Assembly (NCBI GenBank): GCA_027353395.1
Contig: DAIEHU010000142.1
Location: forward strand, 1 to 6,894
Reading direction: 5' to 3'
Length of the DNA stretch: 6,894 bases
Source of the DNA: Desulfobacteraceae bacterium
GTDB taxonomy: Bacteria > Desulfobacterota > Desulfobacteria > Desulfobacterales > Desulfosalsimonadaceae
The notes beneath the pieces were generated by a model that saw only the letters and a list, made by a program, of their open reading frames with translations, made no database searches and was not told the origin of the DNA. Each line of letters begins with the position of its first letter. Within the stretch, counting starts at the first letter, position 1. A program made the translations under genes and the position numbers. This document shows, piece after piece, positions 6,236 to 6,894 of this stretch.

Positions 6236-6340
6236 TCATCGCAAAGGTTTTGGGATTTCTGATCCACATGGCACACCCGTGGCGCAGAGACCGCACCCAT
6301 AAATAAAGATTATGATAGTTGATGATGTGGTCCGCATCAT
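6236..6340 (-). CDS. 34-residue cysteine-containing small protein
   Basis: A small ORF (ATGATG start, TGA stop) fills the gap between two genes. AGGAG at 6348-6352 stands 7 nt before the first ATG, the best-placed ribosome site in this operon. The start lies 17 nt after the upstream stop and the stop 12 nt before the QueG-like start. The peptide begins MMRTTSS, has a hydrophobic run TIIIFIY (8-14), then GCGLCATGVPCGSEIP (15-30), with Cys16, Cys19 and Cys25 (CxxC-x5-C). The CGLC core resembles part of a 4Fe-4S ferredoxin motif but lacks a fourth Cys. It could bind metal with a partner, be a short membrane-associated peptide, or be a modified-peptide precursor; none of these is established. The second Met (6337) could also be the start. 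Confidence 0.55.
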   Translation of the reverse strand: MMRTTSSTIIIFIYGCGLCATGVPCGSEIPKPLR

Positions 6341-6357
6341 GGTTCCGCTCCTGTTTT

Positions 6358-6894
6358 TCATTCCACAAGAAGATAGTCGGCAACCCAGCCTGGGACAGAT
6401 GCCAAAGCGACATTGCCCTGGATCGTATGCCCCAGGTAAAGCAGGGTGTACAGCCGGACCTTGGATTTGTAATAAACCTTCTTTTCGTGGAGTTGCCGCA
6501 TCTTTTCCGCAATGGTCAATATATTCGGGGGCAGCAGCGTGCCGTCTTCGCAAATCGCATACCCGGCGCTATGGCCGTCCGCCCCTGGCCAGGAAGCATA
6601 CTGGGAAGCCAGCCCCGGCGACAAAGCCAGATATTTAACATGAGGATGGAGCAGGGCATCCACCCACCCGTCTGTTTGGCCGTGAATGGCTCTCAAATAG
6701 GCGCTGCCCCACTCCCCGGTATCCTTTAAAAAAGCAGCGGGCCGCCAGGAAGGAGAGGAAAAATCGACAGCATAAAACCGGGTACACTGCCGGCATATCT
6801 CTTTGGCCGCTTTTTCCATTAATTCAGAAGGGATGGCGCCAAAAACATATGCGCTGACGCCAATAACGAGACTGTTTTCCAGATTGATGTCCGG
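6358..6894 (-). CDS. Unrecognised protein, N-terminus beyond the window
   Basis: The frame is open to the right edge, showing 178 C-terminal residues. The first visible Met (6819) is internal: the upstream codons read on without a stop and no ribosome site precedes it. Visible features are a hydrophobic start (VIGVSAYVFGAIP), a CRQC pair about 35 residues in, a Gly/Ser-rich central part containing LSPGLASQY and ADGHSAGYAICEDG, a Lys/Arg-rich helix region (AEKMRQLHEKK), and a Leu/Val-rich end (VPGWVADYLLVE). No catalytic or binding motif is clear enough to name a family; a GHSAG string resembles a hydrolase elbow (GxSxG), but its context is not strand-Ser-helix. It is followed at 17 nt by the small cysteine ORF and then the QueG-like gene, forming a compact operon whose promoter is outside the window. 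Confidence 0.75.
   Translation of the reverse strand, partial: PDINLENSLVIGVSAYVFGAIPSELMEKAAKEICRQCTRFYAVDFSSPSWRPAAFLKDTGEWGSAYLRAIHGQTDGWVDALLHPHVKYLALSPGLASQYASWPGADGHSAGYAICEDGTLLPPNILTIAEKMRQLHEKKVYYKSKVRLYTLLYLGHTIQGNVALASVPGWVADYLLVE

Noticed and set aside
6236..6553. 105-residue minus-strand ORF covering the small Cys peptide
   Set aside because: Its first two thirds overlap the 6358-6894 gene in another frame and look non-coding; only the 3' part from 6340 has a ribosome site and free space.
1..6894. tRNA, rRNA, CRISPR array, insertion sequence or integrase
   Set aside because: No cloverleaf, repeat-spacer pattern, transposase motif or terminal inverted repeats were seen on either strand.

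Overview
The window looks like a chromosomal segment from a Gram-negative bacterium of moderate GC content, most likely an anaerobic Desulfobacterota-type lineage. This is inferred from gene content: a Hanks-type kinase, PP2C phosphatase and FHA set, a lipoprotein with a lipobox, and a QueG-like protein with two 4Fe-4S clusters. No rRNA or marker gene fixes the taxonomy.

Left and centre (1-4446, all minus strand) is a signalling operon read right to left. It encodes a soluble PP2C Ser/Thr phosphatase, a transmembrane Ser/Thr kinase, a TPR-type helical-repeat protein with a C-terminal beta domain, and a coiled-coil lipoprotein cut by the left edge. From 4447 to 4716 is a divergent control region with a good promoter (TTGACA, 17 bp, TATACA) pointing right, paired direct repeats beside its -35 box, and two small palindromes. 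The rightward gene (4717-5265) encodes a tail-anchored FHA protein, the expected phosphothreonine reader for the kinase and phosphatase. Kinase (writer), PP2C (eraser) and FHA (reader) therefore sit around one promoter region, as in known Ser/Thr phosphorylation modules such as PpkA/PppA/Fha. No secretion-system structural genes are visible here.

The main finding is that the kinase and TPR reading frames appear to be one gene split by a one-base frameshift near 2112. The -1 frame upstream of the second frame's only possible start (a TTG with no ribosome binding site) encodes a textbook TPR helix, and it joins seamlessly to the kinase-frame helix. Restoring one G gives a single 1018-residue receptor kinase: cytoplasmic kinase, one membrane span, then a periplasmic repeat domain and a beta domain.

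The right end (5327-6894, minus strand) is a separate compact operon entering from beyond the right edge. It holds an unrecognised protein missing its N-terminus, a 34-codon cysteine-containing small ORF with an excellent ribosome binding site, and a QueG-like iron-sulfur protein. It converges on the FHA gene at about 5266-5326.
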